Assembly: GCA_905478855.1 (NCBI GenBank)
Contig: CAJQKF010000005.1
Coordinates: 1-57,478 of the forward strand
Direction of reading: 5' to 3'
From: an uncultured Gammaproteobacteria bacterium
Lineage (GTDB): Bacteria > Pseudomonadota > Gammaproteobacteria > Arenicellales > CAJQKF01
Length of the DNA: 57,478 nt
The notes below the pieces were generated by a model. The model was not told the origin of the DNA. It did no database searches and saw only the letters and a program-made list of their open reading frames with translations. Position numbers and translations under genes: made by a program. This document shows, piece by piece, positions 23,845 through 33,671 of this stretch (position 1 is its first letter; each line of letters opens with the position of its first letter).

Positions 23845-24957
23845 CTAAGAATTAATTTTTGAGATCACCGTGTACGCATGCACATAATCCATACCATGCC
23901 CCTCAGGACTACTCTGAACTTGCTTACGATATGTCTCGTAGTAATCCTCAATTAGCCTAGAACGTTCTTCGTGAGGTCGATCTGCAGACAAACCATTAAA
24001 ATAAATACTTTCATTCCAACTGCGAATAGTGGGCAGATAAGCTCTGGAGAATTTTTCTGCATCTCCGTGACTCTCAAAATCGACCGCAAATGGACACCGA
24101 ACCACTCGGGTTTCAATCGAGTCAAGGCGAAGTCCGGCATTGTAGACTTCCTCGTGCTCTCCGGAAAAGGGTGCAGAGAATTCTTCTACCGTATTATAGT
24201 ACTGGGGTAAGGTCATGTTTTCATACTCGCCCTGTGTAATTTTGTTCTGCTCCAGGAATGACATCCATATTCTATTAAAATTATCGAACATATTTACGCC
24301 GCCGGTGTTACCCAAATACCGACCCTGCTCATCCGTACAAAAGTTAATCAAAACAAGCTTACCACCTGAGTGCAATTCCTTTGCTCGATGCATCAATATC
24401 TGACGCCAGTCGCTATGCGCCTGATCACTAAACTTACGGCGCTCTTCCCCTTCTGCACCAACAGCTTGAACATGCTTAGAAATATTACAAATCTTATTGC
24501 TCAACCAGTGCATAGCGGTCGCAGAAAAACCAATATCCACAGTTTCGTCCGGTAAAATTTGACGATAGAACGAAGTCCCAGACGCCATGGGAAACACATT
24601 TTCATGTTTGCTCAGCCAACTATCAAATGGACCCAAACCATGTACATTTGTAATCAATGCATTGAAATCATTTCTCGGCTGATCGGCATACACAATAGTT
24701 ATTGGTGTATCACTTGAGCGTTTGCGTATGGCCACTATCGCAGCATCGATCATACTCAGTGACGTACCCCCGTCAGCACAACCCATATCAGTAATTGTAA
24801 CCCCGACTTCTAAGCGTTGGTCTGATAATTCAGCAATTGCATTTAGAACCAATGGAGTCGCTGCATCAATCACATGTTTAGCGCCTACAGTAGCTAGAGA
24901 ATACAGACCGCCACCACTCATAGTAATGCCTTCCGATTGGGCCACATTTTGATTCAT
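23845..24957 (-). CDS. SABATH-family (SAM-dependent carboxyl) methyltransferase
   Basis: A 370-residue protein matching the plant-type SABATH family that methylates carboxyl groups of salicylate, jasmonate, indole acetate or farnesoate. Visible motifs are GGGLYS (15-20), the SAM loop ITDMGCADGGTSL (55-67), YADQPRNDFNALI (90-102), SGTSFYRQILPDETV (126-140), FSATAMHWLS (144-153) and LHSGGKLVLINF. Plant versions have the same order. The start is ATG 24957 because GGAG lies 8 bases upstream; a longer frame exists but has no family match. Substrate unknown; a small carboxylic acid is the family expectation. It is separated from the upstream aminotransferase by a terminator. Confidence 0.82.
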   Translation of the reverse strand: MNQNVAQSEGITMSGGGLYSLATVGAKHVIDAATPLVLNAIAELSDQRLEVGVTITDMGCADGGTSLSMIDAAIVAIRKRSSDTPITIVYADQPRNDFNALITNVHGLGPFDSWLSKHENVFPMASGTSFYRQILPDETVDIGFSATAMHWLSNKICNISKHVQAVGAEGEERRKFSDQAHSDWRQILMHRAKELHSGGKLVLINFCTDEQGRYLGNTGGVNMFDNFNRIWMSFLEQNKITQGEYENMTLPQYYNTVEEFSAPFSGEHEEVYNAGLRLDSIETRVVRCPFAVDFESHGDAEKFSRAYLPTIRSWNESIYFNGLSADRPHEERSRLIEDYYETYRKQVQSSPEGHGMDYVHAYTVISKINS

Positions 24958-25001
24958 TCTTGAACTCCAAAAGATAAATAAGAAACAAATTATAGCGTGG
25001 C

Positions 25002-25034
25002 AAAAAAAAACCGCTACCAAAAGTGTAGCGGTTT
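25002..25034 (-). terminator. Rho-independent terminator of the class III aminotransferase gene
   Basis: Read on the minus strand: AAACCGCTAC, a 7-base loop, GTAGCGGTTT, then a run of T. The 10-bp stem is perfect (25008-25017 with 25025-25034), and the T-run covers 25002-25010. It separates the aminotransferase from the SABATH gene. Confidence 0.88.
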
Positions 25035-25087
25035 GATTCAATCAACGATCAAACAGATGCCAAGCACCTGCACCTTGAAGCTAACAA

Positions 25088-26470
25088 CTAGCCATTGAGA
25101 TTGCTAAAAGCCACATCCAGTGACGTTACAATTTCGTCCAGATCATCTTTAGTCGAAATTAATGCAGGGCTCAAACACAAGGTATTATTCAGATCGCGAA
25201 AACTTCGATTGGTTCGACCAATCATTACACCTTGTTGTAAGCAGTCTGCCGCAACTTTCATAGCGACTGATTCCTCTACTGGCTCCTTTGTTCCGCGGTC
25301 TTTAACCAACTCTAAACCAACAAATAAGCCCTTTCCACGTACATCACCAATAATCGAATACTTGTCTTTCAGTTCGTATAAGCGGCCCATCAGATACTCG
25401 CCCATGTTGGTAACGTTCTCCAACAGATTTTCCTCCTCAATGATACGCATATTCTCAAGTGCTGCTGCCGGGCCAGCAGTACATCCACCAAATGTGGATA
25501 TATCACGGAAATAACCCATACGATCACTAGGCTCTTCTTTAAATTCATTAAATACATCTTCGGTGGTTACCGTGCACGAAATAGCAGCATAACCAGACGC
25601 CACACCCTTGGCCATAGTCACAATATCAGGCTTCACGTCATAATGTTGATAGCCGAACCATTTACCTGTGCGTCCAACACCACAAACTACTTCATCAATG
25701 TGCAGCAGAACGCCATATTTTTTACAAATCTCCTGAATGGTTTCGAAATAGCCCTCAGGCGGTGTAATCACGCCTCCACCTGCAGTAATTGGCTCAAGAA
25801 TTAGTGAGCCGACTGTATCGGGCCCTTCTCTAAGAATGACGTTCTCAAGCTCTCTAGCCGCCTTTACACCATAATCTGTATCGTCCTCATATTGACTCCG
25901 ATACTGGCAACAATGAGGCATCTCAACAAAGCCAGGAGTAAACGGTCCATATTGATCCTTACGTTCCATTTGTCCGGTGGAACTCAACGCGGTTATGGTC
26001 GTGCCGTGATAATCTCGCTCTCGAAAAATTACTTTATGCTTCTTTCCGCCGTTTCTCTTATTGGCTATCTGGCGAACAATTTTATAACCTTTCTCATTGG
26101 CCTCTGAGCCAGAATTTGAATAGTAAACCCGGCTCAAACCAGGCATTTTCTCAATCAGTTTTTCAGCAAACATTGCGCCAGGCACATTACCGTGCACACC
26201 GGCAAAATAGCAAAGTTTAATTAACTGATCGTGAACAGCTTTGGCAATGCTCTCTCGACCATAACCCACATTAACGGTCCATACGCCGCCAGACACAGCA
26301 TCTAAATATTCGTTTCCTTTAGCATCCCAAACACGCATGCCCTTGCCTTCGACAATGACCATGGGATCTGAGTTCTCGAATGATTTGTGCTGAGCTAGAT
26401 GGTGCCAGACGTGCGCTTTATCATCCTGTACTACTTTTTGAATATCAAATTCTTGTGCGTCGTATCCCAT
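25088..26470 (-). CDS. tpa: Class III aminotransferase, taurine-pyruvate aminotransferase type
   Basis: A 460-residue PLP enzyme. HVWHHLAQHKSFE, DAVSGGVWTVNVGYGRE, RVYYSNSGSEANEKGYK, FRERDYHGTT, EPITAGGGVITPPEGYF, LHIDEVVCGVGRTG and the Lys in TMAKGVASGY are all present. The N-terminal segment and MPHCCQYRS strongly recall taurine-pyruvate aminotransferases (Tpa), which make sulfoacetaldehyde and alanine. No sulfoacetaldehyde acetyltransferase (Xsc) or taurine transporter is in the window, so another omega-amino donor such as hypotaurine, beta-alanine or a polyamine remains possible. It has its own terminator. Confidence 0.85.
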   Translation of the reverse strand: MGYDAQEFDIQKVVQDDKAHVWHHLAQHKSFENSDPMVIVEGKGMRVWDAKGNEYLDAVSGGVWTVNVGYGRESIAKAVHDQLIKLCYFAGVHGNVPGAMFAEKLIEKMPGLSRVYYSNSGSEANEKGYKIVRQIANKRNGGKKHKVIFRERDYHGTTITALSSTGQMERKDQYGPFTPGFVEMPHCCQYRSQYEDDTDYGVKAARELENVILREGPDTVGSLILEPITAGGGVITPPEGYFETIQEICKKYGVLLHIDEVVCGVGRTGKWFGYQHYDVKPDIVTMAKGVASGYAAISCTVTTEDVFNEFKEEPSDRMGYFRDISTFGGCTAGPAAALENMRIIEEENLLENVTNMGEYLMGRLYELKDKYSIIGDVRGKGLFVGLELVKDRGTKEPVEESVAMKVAADCLQQGVMIGRTNRSFRDLNNTLCLSPALISTKDDLDEIVTSLDVAFSNLNG

Positions 26471-26639
26471 TTTGAAACTCCTAAAGTGTCAATAAATTTT
26501 TAGTAGAGTTAGTGTAGACATCATCAAGCAATAGCTATAGATCCAGCAGTTGCACTAATATAGGACCAGTCGCTTAAAAACCATCTTAAAAAGACCGGTC
26601 ACATGATAAGCTCTGGATATCGCCGCACTCAGAATTAAC

Positions 26640-27689
26640 ATGACGCATTCAATAACACTGACCAAGCCAGACGATTGGCACCTACATTTTCGCGACGGAG
26701 CTGCGCTGCAAACAGTCGTTCCACATACTGCTCGACAGTTTTCACGCGCAATCGTTATGCCCAATCTATCCCCACCTGTCACCAACGTAGACGCGGCCCT
26801 AGCCTATCGGCACCGAATTCTATCAGCACTGAATGCGGAAAGCCGCTTTGATCCGTTGATGACGCTATATCTGACGGATGATATGGATCCGAACGAGATT
26901 AATAAGGCAAAGGCGAGCGGACATATACCCGCCGCCAAACTTTACCCAGCCGGTGCAACAACCAATTCTGCCCATGGTGTCACCAACATTAAAAATGTGT
27001 ACGGCATTCTAGAACGTATGCAGACAATGGGCATGGTTTTATGTGTTCATGGTGAAGTTACTGCCACGGACATAGATATTTTTGACCGGGAAGCTGCATT
27101 TATAGATCAAGTGCTATCACCTCTCTTACAGGATTTTCCCAAGTTAAAAGTTGTATTCGAACACATCACAACGACTCAGGCTGCTCAGTTTGTAGCTAGT
27201 GGGCCAGCCCAACTGGCGGCCACGATCACGCCGCAGCATTTGCTCTATAATCGCAACGAAATTTTCCGTGGTGGTATCCGACCCCATTTCTACTGTTTAC
27301 CGATACTAAAACGCGAGCCCCATCGCCTATCATTACTTAATGCTGCGGCTTCTGGCAGCGGTAAGTTCTTTCTAGGCACTGATAGTGCACCACACACCAG
27401 TGAGCGCAAGGAGACTAGCTGCGGATGTGCAGGGTGTTACTCTGGCTTCCACGCACTGGAACTATATGCGACCGCATTTGAGTCAGTAGGAAAATTGCAC
27501 CAACTAGAAGGTTTTGCGAGTTTTTTCGGCGCTGATTTTTACGGCCTTCCGCGAAATAAAGAAACCATCACTCTTTTAAATCAGAGTCTACAGATTCCGG
27601 ATTCTTTCGCTTATTTGGAAGACGAGCTTATCCCCCTTGCCAGTGGCGAAACACTGAATTGGTCGCTACAATCACCTAACCCGCTCTAA
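26640..27689 (+). CDS. pyrC: Dihydroorotase (class II)
   Basis: A 349-residue dihydroorotase, third step of pyrimidine synthesis. Metal ligands are visible in [12 protein letters not shown], the carbamylated Lys in [27 protein letters not shown] and [14 protein letters not shown]. The length is that of the class II enzymes of gamma-proteobacteria. It shares its last bases with the convergent aminotransferase gene: the two stop codons overlap (27686-27689). Confidence 0.96.
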   Translation: MTHSITLTKPDDWHLHFRDGAALQTVVPHTARQFSRAIVMPNLSPPVTNVDAALAYRHRILSALNAESRFDPLMTLYLTDDMDPNEINKAKASGHIPAAKLYPAGATTNSAHGVTNIKNVYGILERMQTMGMVLCVHGEVTATDIDIFDREAAFIDQVLSPLLQDFPKLKVVFEHITTTQAAQFVASGPAQLAATITPQHLLYNRNEIFRGGIRPHFYCLPILKREPHRLSLLNAAASGSGKFFLGTDSAPHTSERKETSCGCAGCYSGFHALELYATAFESVGKLHQLEGFASFFGADFYGLPRNKETITLLNQSLQIPDSFAYLEDELIPLASGETLNWSLQSPNPL

Positions 27690-28867
27690 CTAACGGCGAT
27701 CAAAGCCGCTGCAAGACGGTCAATTTGTTGGTCACGCAAACCCGCAATATTTATCCGCCCGCCTCCAACAAGGTATACGGCATGATCATCTCGTAATTGC
27801 TCTATACCGTGGTCAGATGTTCCGATCAGGGAAAACATACCTTTTTGTCGGACAATAAAATCCCAACTAGAGTCGCCGGACTGGCGAACCAAACTCGCTG
27901 CCAGAGAAACACGCAGGCGTTGCACTCGCGATTGCATGGAGATCAACTCATTTATCCAATTACTTCTTAACTCGTCGTCTCCCAATATCATTTTGATTAC
28001 GCTAGCACCGTGATCAGGAGGCATTGAGTACAAGGTGCGTGCAATAGCACCCAATTGAGCAGTAATAATTTGCGCCATTCTAGCGGCAGGTGTAGTGACG
28101 ATAGCGCAGCCAACACGGTCACGATAAACACCAAAGTTTTTAGAACAGGAAACGCTAATCATCGCTACCGGAACTTTTGCGGCTACACAACGTACACCGG
28201 CAACATCGGCTTCGAGACCATCTCCAAGTCCATGGTAGGCAAGATCAATGAGTGGCACTACGCCCCGAGAAGCAATTATATCTGCGAGAGTAGTCCATTG
28301 TTCGCTGGATAAGTCACAACCCGTTGGATTATGACAGCAACCATGCAATACCATAACCTCACCGGCCTGCATTTCCTCAACAGATGCTAGTAAATCTTCG
28401 AAACGCACCGATTGGTTTGAAATATCAAAGTAGGGATAGACTTTCCGCTTCAACCCAACACTACCCAATAACGGATGGTGATTCGCCCAGGTCGGGTCGC
28501 TTAACCATAATGTAACATCCGGTTGATCGATTCGAATTAACTCAGACAACACACGTAATGCACCGCTTCCACCGGGTGTTTGAGACATAGCGATTTTGTC
28601 TGTAGATATATTGTCACCTAATACCAACTGGCAAATATACTCACTAAATCCTGGGTCTCCCACAAGCCCTTTATATGACTTGGTCTCTTGCTCCATAACC
28701 AATCGTTTCTCCGCCTCACGCACCGCATTGAGTACCGGAGTTGCTCCTGAGTCATCACGATACACACCGACGGTTAAATTAATGATGTCTTCACGGGTAT
28801 CGGCATTAACGATTGCCATCAAAGATAAAATAGCATCTTTCGCAGGTGCGACCATAGATTCGAACAT
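27686..28867 (-). CDS. Aspartate / aromatic amino acid aminotransferase (class I)
   Basis: A 393-residue PLP enzyme of the AspC/TyrB group: [14 protein letters not shown] at the N-terminus, [49 protein letters not shown], and the Schiff-base Lys in [16 protein letters not shown]. The Arg contact for the substrate carboxylate lies in [10 protein letters not shown] near the C-terminus. The start is ATG 28867 (MFESM), matching the family start; an upstream in-frame ATG would add 23 unmatched residues. The specificity (aspartate or aromatic) cannot be decided by eye. Confidence 0.88.
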   Translation of the reverse strand: MFESMVAPAKDAILSLMAIVNADTREDIINLTVGVYRDDSGATPVLNAVREAEKRLVMEQETKSYKGLVGDPGFSEYICQLVLGDNISTDKIAMSQTPGGSGALRVLSELIRIDQPDVTLWLSDPTWANHHPLLGSVGLKRKVYPYFDISNQSVRFEDLLASVEEMQAGEVMVLHGCCHNPTGCDLSSEQWTTLADIIASRGVVPLIDLAYHGLGDGLEADVAGVRCVAAKVPVAMISVSCSKNFGVYRDRVGCAIVTTPAARMAQIITAQLGAIARTLYSMPPDHGASVIKMILGDDELRSNWINELISMQSRVQRLRVSLAASLVRQSGDSSWDFIVRQKGMFSLIGTSDHGIEQLRDDHAVYLVGGGRINIAGLRDQQIDRLAAALIAVS

Positions 28868-28973
28868 GAACAAATACTCTGAGTCAGGAAAATTAATATG
28901 TTGGCATAATTGATACAACGTATGCGGATAATACATTCTGAATTACGATGTAATCAATCAATATAGGAGCTCT

Positions 28974-29915
28974 TTACTCACTCGAACGATAGCGTTCCCG
29001 ATAAAGAACATAAAGACCACACATCACCACGAATACACTTCCGGCAACCACACGAAACTCAGGTACGTGGCTAAATACCATAAAGCCTAAAATATTTGCC
29101 CATAGCAAGTAGCTGTACTCAAAAGGTGCGACCGCACTAACCGCGGCAACACGATATGCTTGAGTAATAAGGACTAAGCCGGTTGCAAATACAACACTAG
29201 ACACACCTAACCATAGCCAGTCTAGGGGCGTAGGCCATATCCATATTCCAAACAATCCAAAAAGCAAACCCGTCTCGGCATTATCAACCGGAAAAAGATG
29301 CACTAAGCTGGCTGTGATCAAGCACATGAATAAATAAAAAGCAGTGGTATATATCGCCATAGTCAAGACATGTTCCGATACGCCCACCCGTCTTGTAATT
29401 ATCGGTATTAGCGCATAACAAAGTGCGCTTACCAAAGGCATAGCAGCTGATAGATGAAATAATTCCGAACCGGGGTTCAACATTATTATAATCGCCAGAA
29501 AGCCACATATAACCGCCGCCCAGCGATGAACACCAACCACTTCTTTGAGCAAGGGCATGGATAATGCCGTTACGAATAAAGGTGCGGTCATATACACCGC
29601 TGCAGCCGTGGCAAGTGGCGTCACAGAAAGGGCAAGGTAGTAGGTGGTGAACGCAGAAAACGCTAGAAACCCACGAAACATCATAATGCTCGCACGCTCC
29701 GTTCTGAAAACTTTAACACCTACTACTATCACACCACTAACGGATAAAATAATAACCACTAGCGCTATACGTATCGTGAGAATCTGTAGTACAGGATAAA
29801 TACCACTCAGATATTTAACAATGGCATCCTGAGCCGCAAAAGCAAACAACGCGATGACGCAGCATAAAATACCCAGGAAGTTATTAGACAATCTGTGACT
29901 GGTTGTTGTAGACAT
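28974..29915 (-). CDS. EamA/DMT-family transporter
   Basis: A 313-residue membrane protein with ten predicted helices in two repeats of five, the drug/metabolite transporter layout. The first repeat begins NFLGILCCVIALFAFAAQDAIV and contains the loop typical of EamA domains (RGFLAFSAFTTYYLALSVTP); the second repeats the pattern with PFEYSYLLWANILGF. Members export amino acids and other metabolites. Its start directly follows the MFS gene stop with no gap, so the two are cotranscribed. Confidence 0.86.
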   Translation of the reverse strand: MSTTTSHRLSNNFLGILCCVIALFAFAAQDAIVKYLSGIYPVLQILTIRIALVVIILSVSGVIVVGVKVFRTERASIMMFRGFLAFSAFTTYYLALSVTPLATAAAVYMTAPLFVTALSMPLLKEVVGVHRWAAVICGFLAIIIMLNPGSELFHLSAAMPLVSALCYALIPIITRRVGVSEHVLTMAIYTTAFYLFMCLITASLVHLFPVDNAETGLLFGLFGIWIWPTPLDWLWLGVSSVVFATGLVLITQAYRVAAVSAVAPFEYSYLLWANILGFMVFSHVPEFRVVAGSVFVVMCGLYVLYRERYRSSE

Positions 29916-31079
29916 TTAGCGACCCATACGTGAGAGCATTAATCCAGAAATACTCATTACCGCGCAAAAACTCAACATTATGAGAAGTGGCACTCTAGTC
30001 ATTCCATGCCCGAATCCCGCAATTAACGATAAAAGCGCACCACCGCCAACCTGAGTAAAGCTGACGATTCCGGAAGCGGCCCCCGCAACTTCCGGTCGAA
30101 TACTTAACGCAACTGCTGTTGCATTAGGCACGGTCAGTCCATTTGCAAGAGTAATAAAAAACATCGGCACAAAGATCGCCAACGGATGCATCCAGCTAGA
30201 CAAGGCCCAAAATAGACCTATACCAATTACCGTCGGGTACATTGCTAGAACAAGCATCTTAGCCGGACCAAACCTAATGGCATATCGTCCGGTGAATAGA
30301 TTGCCCACTAAATACCCAAATGCCGATATTGCGAAGTAATAACCATACTCAGAAGGATTCGCACCGATGATATCAATCACGATATACGGCGCACCACCAA
30401 TAAAAGCGAAAAACATCCCCGAAGCAAACATAAGATTAATGATATTTCCACTGAATTGCCGATTGGCAAAAAGTGGTAACGCACTCAACAGTCCACTACT
30501 GGATATTTTTCTCCGTGTTGCCGTTTCATTTTGTTTCTTACAAACAGCAATTACTATTAACGCCGAATACAATGCCAACAGCGCAAAGATTAAACGCCAA
30601 GACTCAGTCTCGGTTAATAACCCACCAAGCATAGGACCAATCATCGGTGCGACCACCATGGCCATATTTATATAACCGATAAGACTGGCAGATTCCTCCA
30701 TACTCCGCACATCTCGAATAATTGCACGGGATAAAGTCATACCTACAGCACCGCCACACCCCTGAATAAATCGTCCAACCAGCAATACTTCTAAACTTGG
30801 CGAGATAATACAAACGATACTACCGAAGAAAAACAGTCCGAGCCCACCAATCATAACAGGACGTCTACCAAAGCGATCGGATAAAGGCCCAAGAACCAGA
30901 GCTGAGCAGGCTGTGGCGACCAGATAAACTGTTATCACTAACTGCGCCACACCATAACTCGAACTAAACTCGGCCATAATATGACCGGCAGCAGGCTGGG
31001 TGATTGTCATCGCTACAGGGCCGATTGCAGAACACAAAACCAGCAACCATATCGGCGGTAATCGCTTGATTATTGTCAT
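29916..31079 (-). CDS. Bcr/CflA-type MFS exporter
   Basis: A 387-residue major facilitator with about twelve helices. The motif A loop is LGPLSDRFGRRPVMIGG, and motif C-like IQGCGGAVGMTLSRAIIRD marks the antiporter subgroup. ANGLTVPNATAVAL in the second half is typical of Bcr/CflA proteins, which expel drugs or small metabolites by proton exchange. It is the upstream gene of a two-gene exporter operon with the DMT protein. Confidence 0.88.
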   Translation of the reverse strand: MTIIKRLPPIWLLVLCSAIGPVAMTITQPAAGHIMAEFSSSYGVAQLVITVYLVATACSALVLGPLSDRFGRRPVMIGGLGLFFFGSIVCIISPSLEVLLVGRFIQGCGGAVGMTLSRAIIRDVRSMEESASLIGYINMAMVVAPMIGPMLGGLLTETESWRLIFALLALYSALIVIAVCKKQNETATRRKISSSGLLSALPLFANRQFSGNIINLMFASGMFFAFIGGAPYIVIDIIGANPSEYGYYFAISAFGYLVGNLFTGRYAIRFGPAKMLVLAMYPTVIGIGLFWALSSWMHPLAIFVPMFFITLANGLTVPNATAVALSIRPEVAGAASGIVSFTQVGGGALLSLIAGFGHGMTRVPLLIMLSFCAVMSISGLMLSRMGR

Positions 31080-31243
31080 GGAAGACGCGGTCGTATTAAA
31101 GCTACACCCTAACAGAGTATCGCTATAAACATAAGGCTAGTACGACGCACAATATTCCCTCCGCAGACATATTGTCATCAATACGCAAGTGATGAGCTTG
31201 GGCTTAACGTCTTCGCACTGAAACGCAGTGTAAGTTGGGCAAA

Positions 31244-31813
31244 CTACTGTTCTAGTAGTTTTGCTGATGCCCAATCTGGCATGAAGCCTATGACCAATGG
31301 CTGGGCAGGCATCTTAGGATTGAATAATTTATTGTGCCAGTAGGTTGCCTGAAAGAGCTTGTCTGTATCTGCAAGTTTTGCGGTTGCACACCGAATAGAC
31401 CAACTCTGATTATTTTGTGTGAACTTAAGATCACAATAATCAGCATTAATGACTGTTTGGGCAAATTTGCTATCGTTTGAGAACAGCGCCGTCATTTGAT
31501 CACCAAAATCTCTAGATCGCTGATAATGAATCGCAGACAGGTATTTTACCGCTTCATCAAAACGAATTTTTGGATCTAGTGTTTTCTGTGCCAGAAACTG
31601 AAGTTCAGCTGTAATTTCCTCACAGTCGACCTTGTGTATTAAAGTAGTTACAGGATAGGGGTCGTAAACATCATTAGGCAATGCTAACAGCGGTCTCATC
31701 CCGGGGGAAGGTCGACCATCATTTTGTCGCACAGCATACTGCCTGATTAAACACTGCCAACCTAAGAACTTCTGTTTCCGATTCGCAGCTTCTTCCGAAA
31801 TTTGCTCAACCAA
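31244..31813 (-). CDS. Conserved-looking hypothetical protein downstream of the mgs operon
   Basis: A 189-residue soluble protein with no family that I can name. It begins KFLGWQCLIRQYAVRQNDGR and contains LLALPNDVYDPYPVTTLIHK, later RFDEAVKYLSAIHYQRSRDF; Trp and Tyr content and regular helices suggest a folded protein. No signal peptide or membrane segment. The only start is TTG 31813. It follows the methylamine operon on the same strand but after a hairpin terminator, so readthrough or a separate promoter is needed. Confidence 0.6.
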   Translation of the reverse strand: MVEQISEEAANRKQKFLGWQCLIRQYAVRQNDGRPSPGMRPLLALPNDVYDPYPVTTLIHKVDCEEITAELQFLAQKTLDPKIRFDEAVKYLSAIHYQRSRDFGDQMTALFSNDSKFAQTVINADYCDLKFTQNNQSWSIRCATAKLADTDKLFQATYWHNKLFNPKMPAQPLVIGFMPDWASAKLLEQ

Positions 31814-31846
31814 CGACTGTCACCGTTATAAAATACCAAAAAATAA

Positions 31847-31885
31847 CGCGCACCCTTCAAAATAAAATTCTTTCAGGGGTGCGCG
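31847..31885 (-). terminator. Terminator after the glnT-mgs operon
   Basis: CGCGCACCC (31847-31855) pairs with GGGTGCGCG (31877-31885) across a 21-base loop. On the minus strand the stem is followed by a T-rich tract (31832-31846), placing a Rho-independent terminator just after the 128-residue protein gene. Confidence 0.8.
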
Positions 31886-31908
31886 TAGAGGTAAGCGTTT
31901 AAACCAAA

Positions 31909-32295
31909 TTAGAACTTTCGGTACGCATTCATTAAATCAACCATTGGATGGGATTTTGACATCTGGAATTTTATCAACAGTTCACGAGCAATCATATCGC
32001 GCTCCTGTTGACTACCCGGAAGATCAATATCCGTTGGAACCTGCACCCAACCATTTATGTTTCGATCAAAGACCGCAGGCTTACCTTCCTCATAACCCAT
32101 GTGGACATCTTCGAGCCAGTTTAGATCGTCCCAGCCCATCACTTCCATATACTTTCTTAAGAAAGGCGTACATAGATCCATATCAGGCACCAGATTTACA
32201 TCATATCGATAACCGATATGTTGTCCGATTTCTTTCTCTCGATCTTGATCTAAACCATCAGAATTGATGAACTTATCGATATCTTGTTCACTCAT
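31909..32295 (-). CDS. Small acidic protein of the mgs operon, unknown function
   Basis: A 128-residue soluble acidic protein starting at an ATG with a clear GGAG 7 bases upstream and lying 11 bases after the MgsC gene. Notable stretches are GQHIGYRYDVNLVPDM, PFLRKYMEVMGWDDLNWLED and DLPGSQQERDMIARELL. I do not recognise a named family. Its tight place after the three synthase subunits suggests an accessory role in N-methylglutamate synthesis (inference only). Confidence 0.7.
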   Translation of the reverse strand: MSEQDIDKFINSDGLDQDREKEIGQHIGYRYDVNLVPDMDLCTPFLRKYMEVMGWDDLNWLEDVHMGYEEGKPAVFDRNINGWVQVPTDIDLPGSQQERDMIARELLIKFQMSKSHPMVDLMNAYRKF

Positions 32296-32306
32296 CAGAA
32301 TTCTCC

Positions 32307-33650
32307 TTAGAAACGTGTCATATCGGGATGACCAACAGTATGACGAGTACCGGCTAACGGTACTTCAGCCATCGCTGAGGCTTCCATGGTTAATGCGGCT
32401 AAATCTTCCGGCTCCAATGAATGTATATTGGTTTTACCACATGCACGGGCCAACAGTTGCGCTTCAATTGTTAGTGTATGAAGGAAGTTATAGACACGTT
32501 CAGCAGCCTCATCAGGGTTCAGTCGTTTACGCAATTCTGGATCCTGTGTTGCAACACCAACAGGACAACGACCTGTATGACAGTGATAACAATTACCTGC
32601 TTCTACACCCATCTCATTAGGATAGTCTGCTTCAGGGATGTCTTTATTGCAGTTAAGAGCCATCAATGCAGAGTGACCAATTGCTACAGCGTCCGCTCCT
32701 AACGCAATTGCTTTTGCAACATCACCACCGTTACGAATACCACCGGCATATACCAGAGAAATTTCCCCTGACATGCCAACATCATCTAACGCATGACGCG
32801 CCTGACGTATTGCTGCAATTCCAGGAACACCGGTTTCTTCAGTTGCCAGATGTGGCCCTGCACCCGTGCCACCCTCCATACCATCAATATAAATAGAATC
32901 CGGGCCAGTTTTGGCTGCCATACGCACGTCATCATATACACGTGCAGCGCCGAGCTTAAGCTGTATTGGTATTTCGCCATTTGTAGCTTCACGAATTTCT
33001 TCGATTTTCAGTGCCAAATCATCAGGACCCAACCAGTCAGGATGCCGTGCTGGAGAACGTTGATCAATTCCTGCTGGTAATGAACGCATTTCCGCAACCT
33101 GATCGGTTACTTTCTGGCCCATCAGATGTCCACCTAGCCCAACTTTACAGCCCTGACCGATGAAAAACTCAACACAATCTGCCAAACGCAAGTGATTTGG
33201 ATTAAAGCCATAACGTGACTGAATAAGTTGATAAAACCATTTTTCAGAGTATCGACGTTCATCCGGAATCATACCGCCTTCACCAGAACAAGTTGCTGTT
33301 CCAGCCATAGTCGCGCCACGCGCCAATGCAGTTTTGGCTTCATAGGATAATGCACCAAAACTCATACCTGTTATATAAACAGGAATATCCAATTCAAGTG
33401 GTCGTTTTGCCTTAGGACCAATAATCGTTTTAGTAAGACATTTTTCGCGATAACCCTCTATTACAAAACGCGTCAATGTTCCGGGCATGAATGTTAAGTC
33501 ATCCCAAGTTGGAATTTTTTTAAACAGGGAGAAACCGCGCATACGGTATCGACCTAATTCAGATTTAATATGGATATCATCCATAACCGCGGGTGGGAAC
33601 ATAAAGCTCTGCCCCAGGCTATTTCGATCTCTCTTGTTACCGTCAGACAT
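32307..33650 (-). CDS. mgsC: N-methylglutamate synthase subunit C (FMN-binding glutamate synthase domain)
   Basis: A 447-residue homologue of the FMN and iron-sulfur part of glutamate synthase. The barrel is seen in DIPVYITGMSFGALSYEAK, CSGEGGMIPDER, RLADCVEFFIGQGCKVGLGG, QLKLGAARVYDDV, DSIYIDGMEGGTGAGPH and AGGIRNGGDVAKAIALGADAV. The cluster motif is CYHCHTGRCPVGVATQ. With MgsA and MgsB it would convert gamma-glutamylmethylamide or glutamate plus methylamine to N-methylglutamate. It is known also as GlxD in rhizobia. It lies 21 bases after mgsB. Confidence 0.88.
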   Translation of the reverse strand: MSDGNKRDRNSLGQSFMFPPAVMDDIHIKSELGRYRMRGFSLFKKIPTWDDLTFMPGTLTRFVIEGYREKCLTKTIIGPKAKRPLELDIPVYITGMSFGALSYEAKTALARGATMAGTATCSGEGGMIPDERRYSEKWFYQLIQSRYGFNPNHLRLADCVEFFIGQGCKVGLGGHLMGQKVTDQVAEMRSLPAGIDQRSPARHPDWLGPDDLALKIEEIREATNGEIPIQLKLGAARVYDDVRMAAKTGPDSIYIDGMEGGTGAGPHLATEETGVPGIAAIRQARHALDDVGMSGEISLVYAGGIRNGGDVAKAIALGADAVAIGHSALMALNCNKDIPEADYPNEMGVEAGNCYHCHTGRCPVGVATQDPELRKRLNPDEAAERVYNFLHTLTIEAQLLARACGKTNIHSLEPEDLAALTMEASAMAEVPLAGTRHTVGHPDMTRF

Positions 33651-33671
33651 AAATTACCTCGTCTAAGAGAA

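Noticed and set aside
31081..31243. Search for a tRNA or small RNA in the gap before the MFS gene
   Set aside because: Only a 5-bp hairpin (CACTG/CAGTG) was seen; no cloverleaf or terminator.
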